Below are positions 54,616 through 64,000 of a DNA stretch of 64,000 bases, in pieces. The notes under the pieces were generated by a model. It was not told where the DNA came from, ran no database searches, and worked only from the letters and a program-made list of their open reading frames with translations. The stretch is from Azospirillum thiophilum. GTDB lineage: Bacteria; Pseudomonadota; Alphaproteobacteria; Azospirillales; Azospirillaceae. How positions within the stretch are numbered: position 1 is the stretch's first letter; every line of letters begins with the position of its first letter. The DNA lies in the NCBI RefSeq assembly GCF_001305595.1, contig NZ_CP012401.1, forward strand, positions 1,231,501 through 1,295,500. The letters are read 5' to 3'. The translations under genes were made by a program, and so were the position numbers.

Positions 54616-56193
54616 ATGGCATCCCCCGCCCAGCTTCCGCGCGCCTCTCTTTCCCCACTCCGCGGAATCGGCGGGGGTGCGGGGGAGGCTCGCCGCATCC
54701 TTGCCCTGTGGCTGCCGCGGCTTCCCACCGATGGCCGGGAGCGGGGAATGCCGGCGGAGCAGCGGGCGCGGCCGTTTGCCCTGCTGCGGATCGAGCGGCA
54801 GCGGCGGGTGGTGGTCGCGGTCAACCGCGCGGCGGCGGCGATGGGCATCAGCCCCGGCCACAGCTTGGCCGATGCCCGCGCGCTCGAACCCGGGCTGGAG
54901 GTGGCAGAGGCGACGCCGGACACCGATTCGGCGCTGCTCGGCCGGATCGCCGACTGGGCACGGCGCTACAGCCCCTGCACCGCGGTCGACGAGCCGGACG
55001 GGGTGGTGATCGACATCACCGGTTGCGCCCATCTGTTCGGAGGAGAAGGGGCATTGGCGGCCGACCTGACCGGCCGGTTGCGGGCCGCCGGCTTCGCCGC
55101 CCGCGCGGCCATTGCCGCCACCCCGACGGCTGCCTGGGGGATCGTCCGCTTCGCCGATGCCGAGGAGCGGCGGCGGGAGCGGCTGGACGGCCTGCCGCTT
55201 GCCGCCCTGCGCCTGCAGGCGGAGACGGTGGAGGCGCTGCATGCGCTCGGCCTGCGCCGGATCGGCGACCTGCACGCCATGCCGCGCGCCGGGCTGGCCG
55301 CGCGGTTCGGAGAAAAGTTGCTGCAACGCTACGATCAGGCCTTCGGCCGGCTGGACGAGCCGATCTCGCCGCGCCGGCCGGTGCCGGCATTCCGCGAGCG
55401 CCTGTCCTTCGCCGAGCCGATCGCCACACCCGAATCGATTGCCGGCGCGCTCCGCCATCTGCTGCGGCGGCTTTGCGCCGGGCTGGAGGCGGCCGGGCAG
55501 GGGGCACGGCGGCTGCGGCTGGATGCCCATTGCATCGACCAGCGGGTGGACGACGAGCCGCAGGGGCTGACGCTCGGCACCAGTCGGCCGGCCCGCGATC
55601 CGGCGGTGCTGGCCCGGCTGTTCGCCCCCCTGCTGGAGCGGATCGAGCCCGGCCCGGGGCTGGAGACGCTGACCTTGGCCGCGACCGAGACGGAGCCGCT
55701 CGGCGCGATCCAGATCGGCATGGATGGCGAGGGGGCGGATGGCGGGCTGGTCGAACTGGTGGACCGCCTGGTGCTGCGGCTGGGGGATCGGGCGGTGCTG
55801 CGGTTGGTGCCGCGGGAAAGCTGGCTGCCGGAACGCTGCGTCGCGCCCCTGCCGCCGGGGCAGCCGGTGCCGGCGCCGAAGCCCTGGCCGGCCGGCCGGC
55901 CGCGCCCGCTGCGCCTGCTGACACCGCCCGAGCCGGTCGAGGCCATCGCCCCGCTGCCCGACGACCCGCCGTTGCAGTTCCTGTGGCGCGGCGTGCGCCA
56001 TCGTGTCCGCCGGGCCGATGGGCCGGAGCGGATCGAATGCGAATGGTGGCGCCCGGAAGGGTCGCTGGGGCTCGCCGTCCGCGATTATTATCGCGTGGAG
56101 GATGGCGACGGCCGCCGCTTCTGGCTGTTCCGCGCCGGGCTGTACCGGCCGGGGGAAAACCCGCGCTGGTTCCTGCACGGGTTCTTGGGGTGA
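54616..56193 (+). CDS. imuB: Inactive Y-family polymerase-like protein ImuB
   Basis: ImuB works with ImuA and the DnaE2 polymerase in damage-induced mutagenic translesion synthesis and is thought to be a non-catalytic adaptor. The 525-residue protein has a Y-family-like N-terminal part (ALWLPRLPTDGRERG, VVAVNRAAAAMGISPGHSLADARAL) without the catalytic acidic set, and a C-terminal extension typical of ImuB (CEWWRPEGSLGLAVRDYYRVEDGDGRRFWLFRAGLY). imuA and dnaE2 are not adjacent. The ATG at 54616 lies downstream of the SOS box. It is followed by a dispersed repeat and accA. Confidence 0.93.
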   Translation: MASPAQLPRASLSPLRGIGGGAGEARRILALWLPRLPTDGRERGMPAEQRARPFALLRIERQRRVVVAVNRAAAAMGISPGHSLADARALEPGLEVAEATPDTDSALLGRIADWARRYSPCTAVDEPDGVVIDITGCAHLFGGEGALAADLTGRLRAAGFAARAAIAATPTAAWGIVRFADAEERRRERLDGLPLAALRLQAETVEALHALGLRRIGDLHAMPRAGLAARFGEKLLQRYDQAFGRLDEPISPRRPVPAFRERLSFAEPIATPESIAGALRHLLRRLCAGLEAAGQGARRLRLDAHCIDQRVDDEPQGLTLGTSRPARDPAVLARLFAPLLERIEPGPGLETLTLAATETEPLGAIQIGMDGEGADGGLVELVDRLVLRLGDRAVLRLVPRESWLPERCVAPLPPGQPVPAPKPWPAGRPRPLRLLTPPEPVEAIAPLPDDPPLQFLWRGVRHRVRRADGPERIECEWWRPEGSLGLAVRDYYRVEDGDGRRFWLFRAGLYRPGENPRWFLHGFLG

Positions 56194-56202
56194 GGGGCTT
56201 TT

Positions 56203-56316
56203 TACCCCCTCCCTAACCCTCCCCCGCGTTCCGCGGGAGAGGGGACTGCCGCTGTACGTCCTGCAAAGCTCCTGCCTCCTCCATCGCCGAGGGCGGGGGA
56301 GGGATGGGAGGGGGTA
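56203..56316. repeat. Dispersed palindromic repeat, family 2, copy B
   Basis: The arms TACCCCCTCCCTAACCCTCC and its near-complement at 56316 bound the element. It has the inner segment GGGACTGCCGC...CTGCAAAGCTCCTGCC...CTCCATCGCC, shared closely with copy D. It lies between imuB and accA. Confidence 0.9.
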
Positions 56317-56330
56317 CACGGGCTAAGAAC

Positions 56331-57287
56331 TTACCCCAGCCCCTTCTGCCCCATCTCCAGGAACTTCTCGCGGCGCTTGGTGCGCAGCGCCGGGCCGTCG
56401 AGCCCGTCCAGTTCGCCCAGCGACTCCTCGATGCAGTCGCCCAGCTTCCTGATCGTCTCGGCCGGGTCGCGGTGGGCGCCGCCGATGGGCTCGCTCACCA
56501 CATGGTCGATGACGCCCAGTTCCTTCAGGTCCTGGCTGATCAGGCGCAGCGCGATGGCCGCCTCGCCCGCCATGTCGGAGCTGCGCCACAGGATCGACGC
56601 GCAGCCTTCCGGCGAGATCACCGAATAGATGGCGTGTTCCAGCATCAGGACGCGGTCGGCGGTGGCGATGGCGATGGCGCCGCCCGAGCCGCCCTCGCCG
56701 ATGACCGAGGCGATCATCGGCACGGACAGCCGCAGGCAGCGCTCGATGCTCTTGGCGATGGCCTCGGCCTGGCCGCGCTCCTCCGCCTGGACGCCGGGGA
56801 AGGCGCCGGCGGTATCGACCAGCGAGACGACCGGCAGCTTGAAGCGGTCGGCCAGATCCATGAGGCGCTGGGCCTTGCGGTAGCCTTCGGGCTTCGCCAT
56901 GCCGAAATTGTGGCGGACGCGCGTCTCGGTGTCGTTGCCCTTTTCCTGGCCGATCACCACGACCGAGCGGCCGCGGAAGCGCCCCAGCCCGCCGATGACC
57001 GCACGGTCCTCGGCGTAATGGCGGTCGCCGGCCAGCGGCGTGAAGTCCTCGATCAGGCCATGCACATAGTCCAGGCAGTGCGGACGATTGGGGTGGCGGG
57101 CCACCTGAACCTTCTGCGCGGGCGTGAGCTTGGCGTAGGTCTGCCGCAGGAGCTTGTCGACCTTGGTCTGCAGCTTGGCGACCTCGTCGGCGATGTTGAT
57201 GTCGCCGGCGTTGGTCAGGTGCCGCAACTCCTCGATCTTGCCTTCAAGCTCGGCGATCGGCTTTTCGAATTCCAGGAAGGTCTGCAT
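56331..57287 (-). CDS. accA: Acetyl-CoA carboxylase carboxyltransferase alpha subunit
   Basis: AccA is the alpha subunit of the carboxyltransferase that transfers carbon dioxide from biotin to acetyl-CoA, making malonyl-CoA for fatty-acid synthesis. The 318-residue protein begins [22 protein letters not shown] and keeps [26 protein letters not shown] and [41 protein letters not shown]. The ATG at 57287 is preferred, since the frame from 57470 has an unrelated N-terminal extension. accD is not adjacent. Confidence 0.97.
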   Translation of the reverse strand: MQTFLEFEKPIAELEGKIEELRHLTNAGDINIADEVAKLQTKVDKLLRQTYAKLTPAQKVQVARHPNRPHCLDYVHGLIEDFTPLAGDRHYAEDRAVIGGLGRFRGRSVVVIGQEKGNDTETRVRHNFGMAKPEGYRKAQRLMDLADRFKLPVVSLVDTAGAFPGVQAEERGQAEAIAKSIERCLRLSVPMIASVIGEGGSGGAIAIATADRVLMLEHAIYSVISPEGCASILWRSSDMAGEAAIALRLISQDLKELGVIDHVVSEPIGGAHRDPAETIRKLGDCIEESLGELDGLDGPALRTKRREKFLEMGQKGLG

Positions 57288-57456
57288 GCCGGACACGGGT
57301 GGTTGGCGAGGCGCACGGAAAATCGCGCGCTTGGTTAGCACGCCCGGCGCGCCTGCGCCACAGCGGAAAGATGCGGGATGCCCCGGGAAGGGTTCCGCGA
57401 CGAACCCACAGGGTTTATCCTCATCGGCCACGGAACTCCAAGGCCAATCGTTCCCG

Positions 57457-58224
57457 ATGCCATCCTTCAAGGACCATTTCTCCGGCCATGCCGGGGATTA
57501 CCGCGCCTTTCGGCCCAGCTATCCGGACGGTCTGGCCGCGGCGCTGGCGGACGCGGCGCCGTCGACCGGGCTGGCCTGGGATGCCGGTTGCGGCAACGGA
57601 CAGTTCTCCACCGCGCTGGCCGCCCGCTTCGCGGCGGTCCATGCCACCGACGCCAGCGCCGACCAGATCGCCCGGGCCGAGGCACATGACCGCGTCCGCT
57701 ACGCCGTCGCCCCGGCGGAGGACATCGGCCTGTCCGATGGCGGCCTGCCCGATGGCTGCTGCGACCTGATCGTCGCGGCGCAGGCGGCGCACTGGTTCGA
57801 CCTGCCCCGCTTCTATGCCGAGGTCCGGCGGGTGGCGAAGCCGGCGGCGGCGGTGGCGCTGGTCTGCTACGCGCTGCAGCGGCTGGACGACCCGGCGCTG
57901 GATGCGGCGGTCGAGCGTTTCCACAACGGCACGCTCGGTCCCCACTGGCCGGCCGACCGCTGGAAGGTGGTGAACGGCTACCGCGACCTCGACTTCCCCT
58001 TCCCGGCGCTGCCGGTGCCGCCGCTGGCGATGGAGGCGCTGTGGTCGCTGCCGCGGCTGCTCGGCTATATGAGCACCTGGTCGGGGGTGAAGGCGGCCGC
58101 CAGGGCGACGGGTCGCAACCCGCTGGAAGAATTCGCGGAGGAGATCGCGCCGCTGTGGGGCGACCCGGAGACGGAGCGGCGTATCCGCTGGCCGCTGACG
58201 GTCCTGTTGGGCCAGGTGGGGTAG
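57457..58224 (+). CDS. Class I SAM-dependent methyltransferase
   Basis: The 255-residue protein begins [23 protein letters not shown], a typical start for this group, and has the SAM-binding motif [15 protein letters not shown] near residues 40-55. [13 protein letters not shown] and then [29 protein letters not shown] also match the UbiE-type fold. The acceptor substrate is unknown. It is divergent from accA, separated by 169 bases. The ATG at 57457 is favoured by the conserved start. A dispersed repeat follows. Confidence 0.9.
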   Translation: MPSFKDHFSGHAGDYRAFRPSYPDGLAAALADAAPSTGLAWDAGCGNGQFSTALAARFAAVHATDASADQIARAEAHDRVRYAVAPAEDIGLSDGGLPDGCCDLIVAAQAAHWFDLPRFYAEVRRVAKPAAAVALVCYALQRLDDPALDAAVERFHNGTLGPHWPADRWKVVNGYRDLDFPFPALPVPPLAMEALWSLPRLLGYMSTWSGVKAAARATGRNPLEEFAEEIAPLWGDPETERRIRWPLTVLLGQVG

Positions 58225-58251
58225 GGGGGACGGGTTAGGCCAAGGCTTCGA

Positions 58252-58340
58252 TGCCCCCTCCCTAACCCTCCCCCTTTTCGAGGGAGAGGGGACTGCCGCT
58301 TCCTGTCCCTCCACCGCCAAAGGCGTGGGAGGGAGGGGGC
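58252..58340. repeat. Dispersed palindromic repeat, family 2, copy C
   Basis: The shortest copy, 89 bases, bounded by TGCCCCCTCCCTAACCCTCC and GGGAGGGAGGGGGC. It contains the family GGGACTGCCGC segment but lacks the CTGCAAAGCT part of copies B and D. It lies between the methyltransferase and malate synthase genes. Confidence 0.85.
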
Positions 58341-58352
58341 CGGCAGCGCCCC

Positions 58353-59957
<1,605 letters not shown>

Positions 59958-60104
59958 CGCGCTGCTCCCCTTCCCGTATCGTGACGAACCGCTTTGCGAC
60001 GGTTGAGAACCCGGTATAGCACGGCCTGCCTGCCGGCCGGGGACGGCCTATGGTCGCAGAGGGGGGATCCTTCGGGAGATTCCGGGAGGTGTCCCGCCGG
60101 ACGA

Positions 60105-60159
60105 ATGGAACATTTGAAACCGTATGGAACAGAATCGGCCGCGCTGTTCACTGTTCCAT
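60105..60159. promoter_or_regulatory. Repeated ATGGAACA motifs upstream of aceB
   Basis: ATGGAACA occurs at 60105-60112 and 60124-60131, and its complement TGTTCCAT at 60152-60159. The first two are direct repeats spaced 19 bases, the third is inverted. They lie 148-202 bases upstream of the aceB start and just downstream of the pspF stop. The rest of this gap shows nothing else clear. No known regulator consensus is matched. Confidence 0.45.
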
Positions 60160-60246
60160 CCGCGGCGGCGGGGCGGGGAGGCCGGGGATTGCGGGGCGGG
60201 GCATTCGGGGGGCTCCAATGGCTGGGGAAGGGGTGGTCTTTTCCTA

Positions 60247-61317
60247 TCACGAAGCGGAATTCCGCGTAAGTTTGGGCTGAAAATCCTGAGGTGACGGAAT
60301 CAGCCCGTGCTTCTTCAGCATGCCGCGAAGCTGGTGGTAGCCGAGGCCGAGGGCGTCGGCGGTCTGGCGCTGGTTGAAACGGTGACGTTCCAGGGCCTCG
60401 CGCAGCAGGGCGGCCTCGAACTCGCGGACCCGGTCGAGAATGTTGCCGTCCGGGGCGCTGGGCCCATCCGGCGCAGGCTGCTCCGAAGCAGGCTGGTCCG
60501 GAACGGAGGCGGCAAGCGCCCGCGCCGTCGGCATGGCGGCCGGACGCCAGGGTGAATCGAAGGGGTCGAGGATGATGTGGTCGAGCGGCTCGTCGGGATC
60601 GGCGGCGGCGACCGAGCGTTCCACCGCGTTGCGCAGTTCGCGCACGTTGCCGGGCCAGTCATGGCCGCGCAGGCGGTCGAGCGCCGCGGCGGTGAAGCCG
60701 TGGAACAGCGGGCGTTCCAATTCGCGCACCATGCCCAGCGCGAAATGCTCGGCCAGCGGCGGGATGTCGTCGGGCCGGGCACGCAGCGGCGGCAGGGTCA
60801 CCACGTCGAAGGCCAGCCGGTCCAGCAGGTCGGCGCGGAACCGCCCGTCCGCGGCCAGCGCCGGCAAATCGGCGTTGGTGGCGCCGACGACCCGGACGTC
60901 GACGGTGGCGGTGCGGCCGCCGACCCGCTCGATCTCGCCATATTCGACGGCGCGCAGCAGCTTCTCCTGAACGGCGGGGGAGGCGGTGGCTATCTCGTCC
61001 AGGAACAGGGTGCCGCCGTCGGCCTGCTCGATCCGACCGATCTGGCGGCGGGTGGCGCCGGTGAAGGCCCCGGCCTCATGCCCGAACAGCTCCGAATCGA
61101 GCAGCGACTCGGGCAGGGCGGCGCAGTTCACCTTGACGAAGGGGCGGTCCCACCGTTGCGACAGGTAATGCAGGCGGGCGGCGATCAGCTCCTTGCCAGT
61201 TCCGCGCTCCCCGATCACCAGTACCGGCCGCTCCAGCGGCGCCACCCGCGACACATGGGCCAGCGCTGAGAGGAAGGCCGGCGATTCGCCGAGCAGCGAG
61301 GGTGGGTTGGGAATCAT
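60247..61317 (-). CDS. pspF: Sigma-54 activator PspF
   Basis: PspF activates the sigma-54 psp promoter and is inhibited by PspA. The 356-residue protein lacks an N-terminal sensor domain. It has Walker A GERGTGKE at 36-43, the sigma-54 contact loop GAFTGA at 83-88, Walker [10 protein letters not shown] and a C-terminal helix-turn-helix ([26 protein letters not shown]). The start at 61317 gives the family N-terminus [15 protein letters not shown]. It is divergent from the psp operon, with paired activator sites in between. Confidence 0.95.
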   Translation of the reverse strand: MIPNPPSLLGESPAFLSALAHVSRVAPLERPVLVIGERGTGKELIAARLHYLSQRWDRPFVKVNCAALPESLLDSELFGHEAGAFTGATRRQIGRIEQADGGTLFLDEIATASPAVQEKLLRAVEYGEIERVGGRTATVDVRVVGATNADLPALAADGRFRADLLDRLAFDVVTLPPLRARPDDIPPLAEHFALGMVRELERPLFHGFTAAALDRLRGHDWPGNVRELRNAVERSVAAADPDEPLDHIILDPFDSPWRPAAMPTARALAASVPDQPASEQPAPDGPSAPDGNILDRVREFEAALLREALERHRFNQRQTADALGLGYHQLRGMLKKHGLIPSPQDFQPKLTRNSAS

Positions 61318-61339
61318 CGCGCTTTTCGCCGGAAGTTCA

Positions 61340-61372
61340 CTGAAATGGCGATTGTATCGCTGAAATGGCGAT
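61340..61372. promoter_or_regulatory. Paired activator sites (probable PspF UAS)
   Basis: CTGAAATGGCGAT occurs at 61340-61352 and again at 61360-61372, spaced exactly 20 bases (about two helical turns). They lie 23-55 bases upstream of pspF and about 80-110 bases upstream of the sigma-54 promoter. This is the arrangement of PspF binding sites in known psp loci, so autoregulation and operon activation are likely. Confidence 0.85.
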
Positions 61373-61451
61373 GCGGCAACCCGATGCATTGTTGGGTGCC
61401 GAACGGTGAAAACCCAGTCATGGCAACGGGTTGGAGGGGAGCGGCGCGACT

Positions 61452-61466
61452 TGGCACGGCGGTTGC
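61452..61466 (+). promoter_or_regulatory. Sigma-54 (-24/-12) promoter of the psp operon
   Basis: TGGCAC-GGCGG-TTGC is an exact -24/-12 sigma-54 element with the required five-base spacing. Transcription would begin near 61478, 20 bases before the first small gene. PspF is the expected activator. Confidence 0.95.
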
Positions 61467-61497
61467 GATGAAGGCTGCAAAGGCAAGGAGATCACAC

Positions 61498-61674
61498 ATG
61501 AGCGACTTCAGCGATTTCCGCCGCCGCTATGGCGGTCACCGTTCCGACAGCGCGCAGGGTCCTTCGACGGGCCGCCCGACGCTGCGGCGCGTGCGCAACT
61601 ACCTCGCCACCCGGCCGGCGGAAAGCTGGCTGTTCTTCTTTGCCGGCATCGTCGCCGGCGCCATCCTCGGCTGA
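61498..61674 (+). CDS. Small single-helix protein at the head of the psp operon
   Basis: The 58-residue protein starts MSDFSDFRRRYGGHRSDSA, is basic and polar at first, and has one C-terminal membrane helix (AESWLFFFAGIVAGAILG). An AAGGAG lies just upstream of the ATG. It precedes pspA by 17 bases and is the first gene after the sigma-54 promoter. It is not a recognised Psp protein. A membrane-stress role is inferred from position only. Confidence 0.75.
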   Translation: MSDFSDFRRRYGGHRSDSAQGPSTGRPTLRRVRNYLATRPAESWLFFFAGIVAGAILG

Positions 61675-61691
61675 TTCACAGGATACAGACC

Positions 61692-62363
61692 ATGAGCATC
61701 TTTTCGCGCCTGACCGACATCGTGCAGTCGAACCTGAATTCCCTGCTCGACCGCGCCGAGGAGCCGGAGAAGCTGATCCGCCTGATCATCCAGGAGATGG
61801 AGGACACGCTGGTCGAGGTGCGGTCCTCCACCGTCAAGATCATCGCGGAGAAGAAGGAGATCGAACGCCGCGTCGCCGACCTCCACCGCGAGCGCGACGA
61901 ATGGGACCGCAAGGCCGAGGTGGCGCTGACCCGCGACCGCGAGGATCTGGCCAAGGGTGCCCTGCTGGCCAAGTCGAAGGTCGCCGAGCAGGCCGACACG
62001 CTGACCGAGCAGCTGGTGCAGGTCGAAGCCGCGCTGGCCAAGGCCAACGAGGACATCGGCCGGCTCCAGGCCAAGCTGACCGACGCCAAGACCCGCGAAA
62101 AGGCGCTGGTCGCCCGCACCCAGACCGCCAGCAACCGGGTCAAGGTCCGCACCGTCCTGCATGACGAGCGCATCAACGACGCCCTGTCGCGCTTCGAGCA
62201 GGTCGAGCGCAACCTGGACGAGATGGAGGGCCGGGTCGAGGCCTATGACGTCGGCCGCACCAAGAGCCTGACCGAGGAGATCGCCGAGCTTGAGGCGGCG
62301 CACAAGGTCGAAGAGGATCTGGCTGCGCTGAAGGCGCGGATCGCCGCCCGCCGCAACGGCTGA
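61692..62363 (+). CDS. pspA: Phage shock protein A
   Basis: PspA is a membrane-stress effector that binds the inner membrane and restrains PspF. The 223-residue protein begins MSIFSRLTDIVQSNLNSLLDRAEEPEKLIRLIIQEMEDTL and is almost all coiled-coil helix. The length is standard. It follows the small membrane protein gene closely and precedes pspB. Production upon membrane damage is expected from the sigma-54 promoter upstream. Confidence 0.97.
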   Translation: MSIFSRLTDIVQSNLNSLLDRAEEPEKLIRLIIQEMEDTLVEVRSSTVKIIAEKKEIERRVADLHRERDEWDRKAEVALTRDREDLAKGALLAKSKVAEQADTLTEQLVQVEAALAKANEDIGRLQAKLTDAKTREKALVARTQTASNRVKVRTVLHDERINDALSRFEQVERNLDEMEGRVEAYDVGRTKSLTEEIAELEAAHKVEEDLAALKARIAARRNG

Positions 62364-62441
62364 CCGGTCGGTTCCGGCAGCGGGGCGGGGCGGCGACGCC
62401 CCGCCTCCTTGTACTCACGACAATAAGAAGGCCCGACGACC

Positions 62442-62669
62442 ATGGGGATCCTGGGTTTCGTCCTTGCGGTGCTGTTCATGGTGGTGGTGGCGCCGGTCTG
62501 GATCGTCTTCCACTACATCACCAAATGGCGGTCGCAGCGCGGGCTCACGGCGCAGGACGAACGGCTGCTGGCCGAGCTGTGGGAAATCTCCAACCGGCTG
62601 GAGACCCGCGTCCAGACGCTGGAACGCGTGCTCGACGCCGAGGCGCCGAACTGGCGCAACAAGGTGTGA
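62442..62669 (+). CDS. pspB: Phage shock protein B
   Basis: PspB is a small membrane partner of PspC in sensing envelope stress. The 75-residue protein has an N-terminal membrane helix (ILGFVLAVLFMVVVAPVWIVFHYITKW) and a cytosolic coiled coil with LTAQDERLLAELWEISNRLETRVQTLERVLDAEAPNWRN, the family hallmark. It follows pspA by 78 bases and is separated from pspC by a dispersed repeat. Confidence 0.94.
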   Translation: MGILGFVLAVLFMVVVAPVWIVFHYITKWRSQRGLTAQDERLLAELWEISNRLETRVQTLERVLDAEAPNWRNKV

Positions 62670-62693
62670 TGGGGTGGGATGTCGGCTGGCGAT

Positions 62694-62858
62694 TGCCCCC
62701 TCCCTAACCCTCCCCCGCTCTCAGCGGACCTACGGTCCGCCTGCCGCGTCAGCACAAAGCAGAGCTTTGTGCGAGAGCTTCGAGGGAGAGGGGACTGCCG
62801 CCGAACCCCTGCAAAGCTTCTGCCCCCTCCATCGCGAAGCGGGGGAGGGACGGGGGCA
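62694..62858. repeat. Dispersed palindromic repeat, family 2, copy D, with nested insertion
   Basis: The outer arms match the family, but this copy is longer because of about 60 extra bases at 62723-62784. The insertion contains two perfect small hairpins: GCGGACC-TAC-GGTCCGC at 62724-62740 and GCACAAAGC-AGA-GCTTTGTGC at 62752-62772. The 3' part (GGGACTGCCGC...CTGCAAAGCTTCTGCC) follows copy B closely. It lies between pspB and pspC and forms a structured spacer inside the operon. Confidence 0.9.
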
Positions 62859-62923
62859 ACCAGGGCAACAGCCGCAGCACTTCCTGTACCAACCTGAAAC
62901 TCAACGAAAGGAACGAGGCCGCC

Positions 62924-63325
62924 ATGGACCGCACGTCCCCTTACGACTCGCCGAATCCGCACCGGCTCTACCGCGATCCGCAACGCGGGGTGCTGGGTGG
63001 GGTGTGCAAGGGCGTCGCCGATTATTTCGGCGTGCGGCCGGGCGTCGTCCGGCTGCCGATGCTGTTCGGCCTGTTCATCTTTTCGGTGCCGTTGGTGATC
63101 GCCTATGTCATCGCGGTGCTGGTGCTGCCGGTCCGTCCGGCGCAGCTCTATCGCGATTCCGAGGAGGAAGCCTTCTGGCGGACGGTATCGACCAAACCCG
63201 ACCGCACGCTCGCCGGCCTGACCCAGCGCTTTCGCGACATGGAGAAGCGGATCGTCGGGATGGAGGCCTATGTCGCCTCCAAGGAGTTCGAGCTGAACCG
63301 CGCGATCCGCGATCTGGACCGCTGA
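62924..63325 (+). CDS. pspC: Phage shock protein C
   Basis: PspC senses envelope stress and binds PspA to free PspF. The 133-residue protein has the family N-terminus RLYRDPQRGVLGGVCKGVADYFGVRPGVVRLPMLFGLFIF, then a membrane helix, and a C-terminal coiled coil (LAGLTQRFRDMEKRIVGMEAYVASKEFELNRAI). It is the last psp gene here, 254 bases after pspB across the repeat copy D, so cotranscription is uncertain. Confidence 0.94.
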   Translation: MDRTSPYDSPNPHRLYRDPQRGVLGGVCKGVADYFGVRPGVVRLPMLFGLFIFSVPLVIAYVIAVLVLPVRPAQLYRDSEEEAFWRTVSTKPDRTLAGLTQRFRDMEKRIVGMEAYVASKEFELNRAIRDLDR

Positions 63326-63436
63326 CCGCTCTTCGCGTCAAACCCTGCCGGCTGTCAAAACCTCCCGGTCAAGCCAAGCCGATCCGCCCATCCCATCATT
63401 GCAGGGATCGGTTGTGGGGCCGGCCTGCCGGTGCCG

Positions 63437-63562
63437 TCAGCGGCGCTGGCGGCGCCGGTCGCGGACGCGGATCGGAATCGGTTTCGGGGTGGGCATCGTG
63501 GCGATCAGACCGGCCAACGCCGCAGCCGCCGCCACCGCACCACCGAGCAGAACAAGATCCAT
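63437..63562 (-). CDS. Small single-helix protein of unknown function
   Basis: The 41-residue frame starts MDLVLLGGAVAAAAALAGLI and ends in a very basic tail (RVRDRRRQRR). An ATG at 63562 after GGAGGG has good spacing, and another ATG lies at 63565. It is a predicted one-helix membrane protein on the opposite strand to pspC. No family is recognised. Confidence 0.5.
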   Translation of the reverse strand: MDLVLLGGAVAAAAALAGLIATMPTPKPIPIRVRDRRRQRR

Positions 63563-63878
63563 CATAGACCCTCCACCATCGAGATCCCTGCGTTCACCCA
63601 CATGGTGAAGCAAGATGATTAGAACATGGTAGCGAAAAGAGAGGCTGGCAACAGGTCTCCAACGGGACACCCCTGCATGGGATACGCAAGACGGCATCGG
63701 GGCCTTGATCCAAATCACGGGCATGGCCGTTATTGAAGGTCAGGACCGATACGATCCTTCCCCGATGGGTCGGACAGGTCAATCGGGGATGACCCGCACT
63801 TCGTCCAAGTCCCCTTCGTTCATGTCCCTTCGTTCATGTCCCTTCGTTCATGCCCTCTCGCGATGGAGCCCGCCCGCC
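63563..63878. other. Intergenic region before the last partial gene
   Basis: Apart from the tandem repeat at 63798-63854, no gene, terminator or clear promoter is seen here. It separates the small minus-strand gene from the truncated plus-strand gene at the right edge. Confidence 0.5.
63798..63854. repeat. Tandem 14-base repeat
   Basis: CCTTCGTTCATGTC occurs at 63813-63826 and 63827-63840, with a one-base variant at 63841-63854. A degenerate unit (ACTTCGTCCAAGTC) lies at 63798-63811. It immediately precedes the partial gene, and an ATG inside the array (63822) is in frame with that gene's start at 63879, so the array might be partly coding. Confidence 0.8.
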
Positions 63879-64000
63879 ATGTCCGAAACCGCCATCCGCC
63901 CGCAGTCCGCCCGGCGGCGGAAGTCGCTGGTTCTGCCCGCCCTGCTGCTGAACGGCTCCTCGGCGGTGGTGACGGTGCTGCTGTTCGTCCTGCTGCTGTC
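63879..64000 (+). CDS. N-terminal fragment of a membrane protein
   Basis: The frame begins MSETAIRPQSARRRKSLVLP and continues into a hydrophobic stretch (VVTVLLFVLLL) before the window ends, 40 complete codons. The basic segment followed by a helix fits a membrane protein. The family cannot be read from this piece. The start could also be an in-frame ATG at 63822 inside the tandem repeat. Confidence 0.5.
   Translation, partial: MSETAIRPQSARRRKSLVLPALLLNGSSAVVTVLLFVLLL

Noticed and set aside
63798..63854. Tandem repeats as a CRISPR array
   Set aside because: The units are 14 bases and directly adjacent, with no unique spacers and no cas genes.

Overview
The window is high-GC, densely coded DNA from an alphaproteobacterium. 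The gene content points to a Rhodospirillales member, most likely Azospirillum or a close relative. This is inferred from the cbb3 oxidase genes with an Fnr-type regulator, the alphaproteobacterial SOS box (GTTC-N7-GTTC), a CIRCE-controlled groESL, the alphaproteobacterial Fur type and the psp locus. No rRNA, tRNA, CRISPR array, transposase or prophage was found. Most of the window is ordinary chromosome with regulatory and accessory genes interspersed.

Layout. 1-8.3 kb is a microaerobic respiration block: ccoNOQP, then fixH-ccoI-ccoS, then an Fnr-type oxygen sensor. Two promoters, before ccoN and before fixH, carry FNR boxes with identical geometry. ctaA (heme A synthase) lies next to it in the opposite direction. 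A lone GH24 lysozyme precedes groES-groEL (10.8-12.8 kb), which has a CIRCE operator. 13-25.9 kb is mixed: an EamA transporter, an orphan FixJ-like regulator with a degenerate receiver, an RsbT/RsbX-like fusion, lipoproteins, an oxidoreductase, two LysR regulators, a HerA-like ATPase, an EAL-CBS-GGDEF protein and an MFS transporter. 25.9-29.5 kb holds an oligopeptide-type ABC transporter without a binding protein, followed by trxB and a large unrecognised protein.

32.9-39.8 kb contains a YqjI-like PadR regulator with a DUF2218 gene, an Rrf2 regulator next to cysK, a MoeB/ThiF-DsrE cluster, and an AhpD-like gene coupled to an ECF41 sigma factor. 40-48 kb has a HAD phosphatase, Fur, a CBS-containing histidine kinase, htpG, a large exported protein and a glutathione S-transferase. 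A 1025-residue autotransporter follows at 48.4-51.5 kb. Then come a GNAT acetyltransferase, a TAXI binding protein, a HupE-like protein, imuB behind an SOS box, accA, a methyltransferase and malate synthase. The right end is the phage-shock locus: pspF divergent from a small membrane gene, pspA, pspB and pspC, with a clear sigma-54 promoter and paired activator sites.

Two families of intergenic palindromic repeats are dispersed through the window. One has two copies whose stems differ by compensatory changes. The other has four copies of a C-rich/G-rich cloverleaf-like element, one carrying a nested insertion. No single operon stands out as an unknown system. The best leads are these repeats, the pseudo-receiver/RsbT-RsbX pair, the PstS-like half-domain lipoprotein, the SOS-controlled orphan imuB and the extra psp membrane protein.
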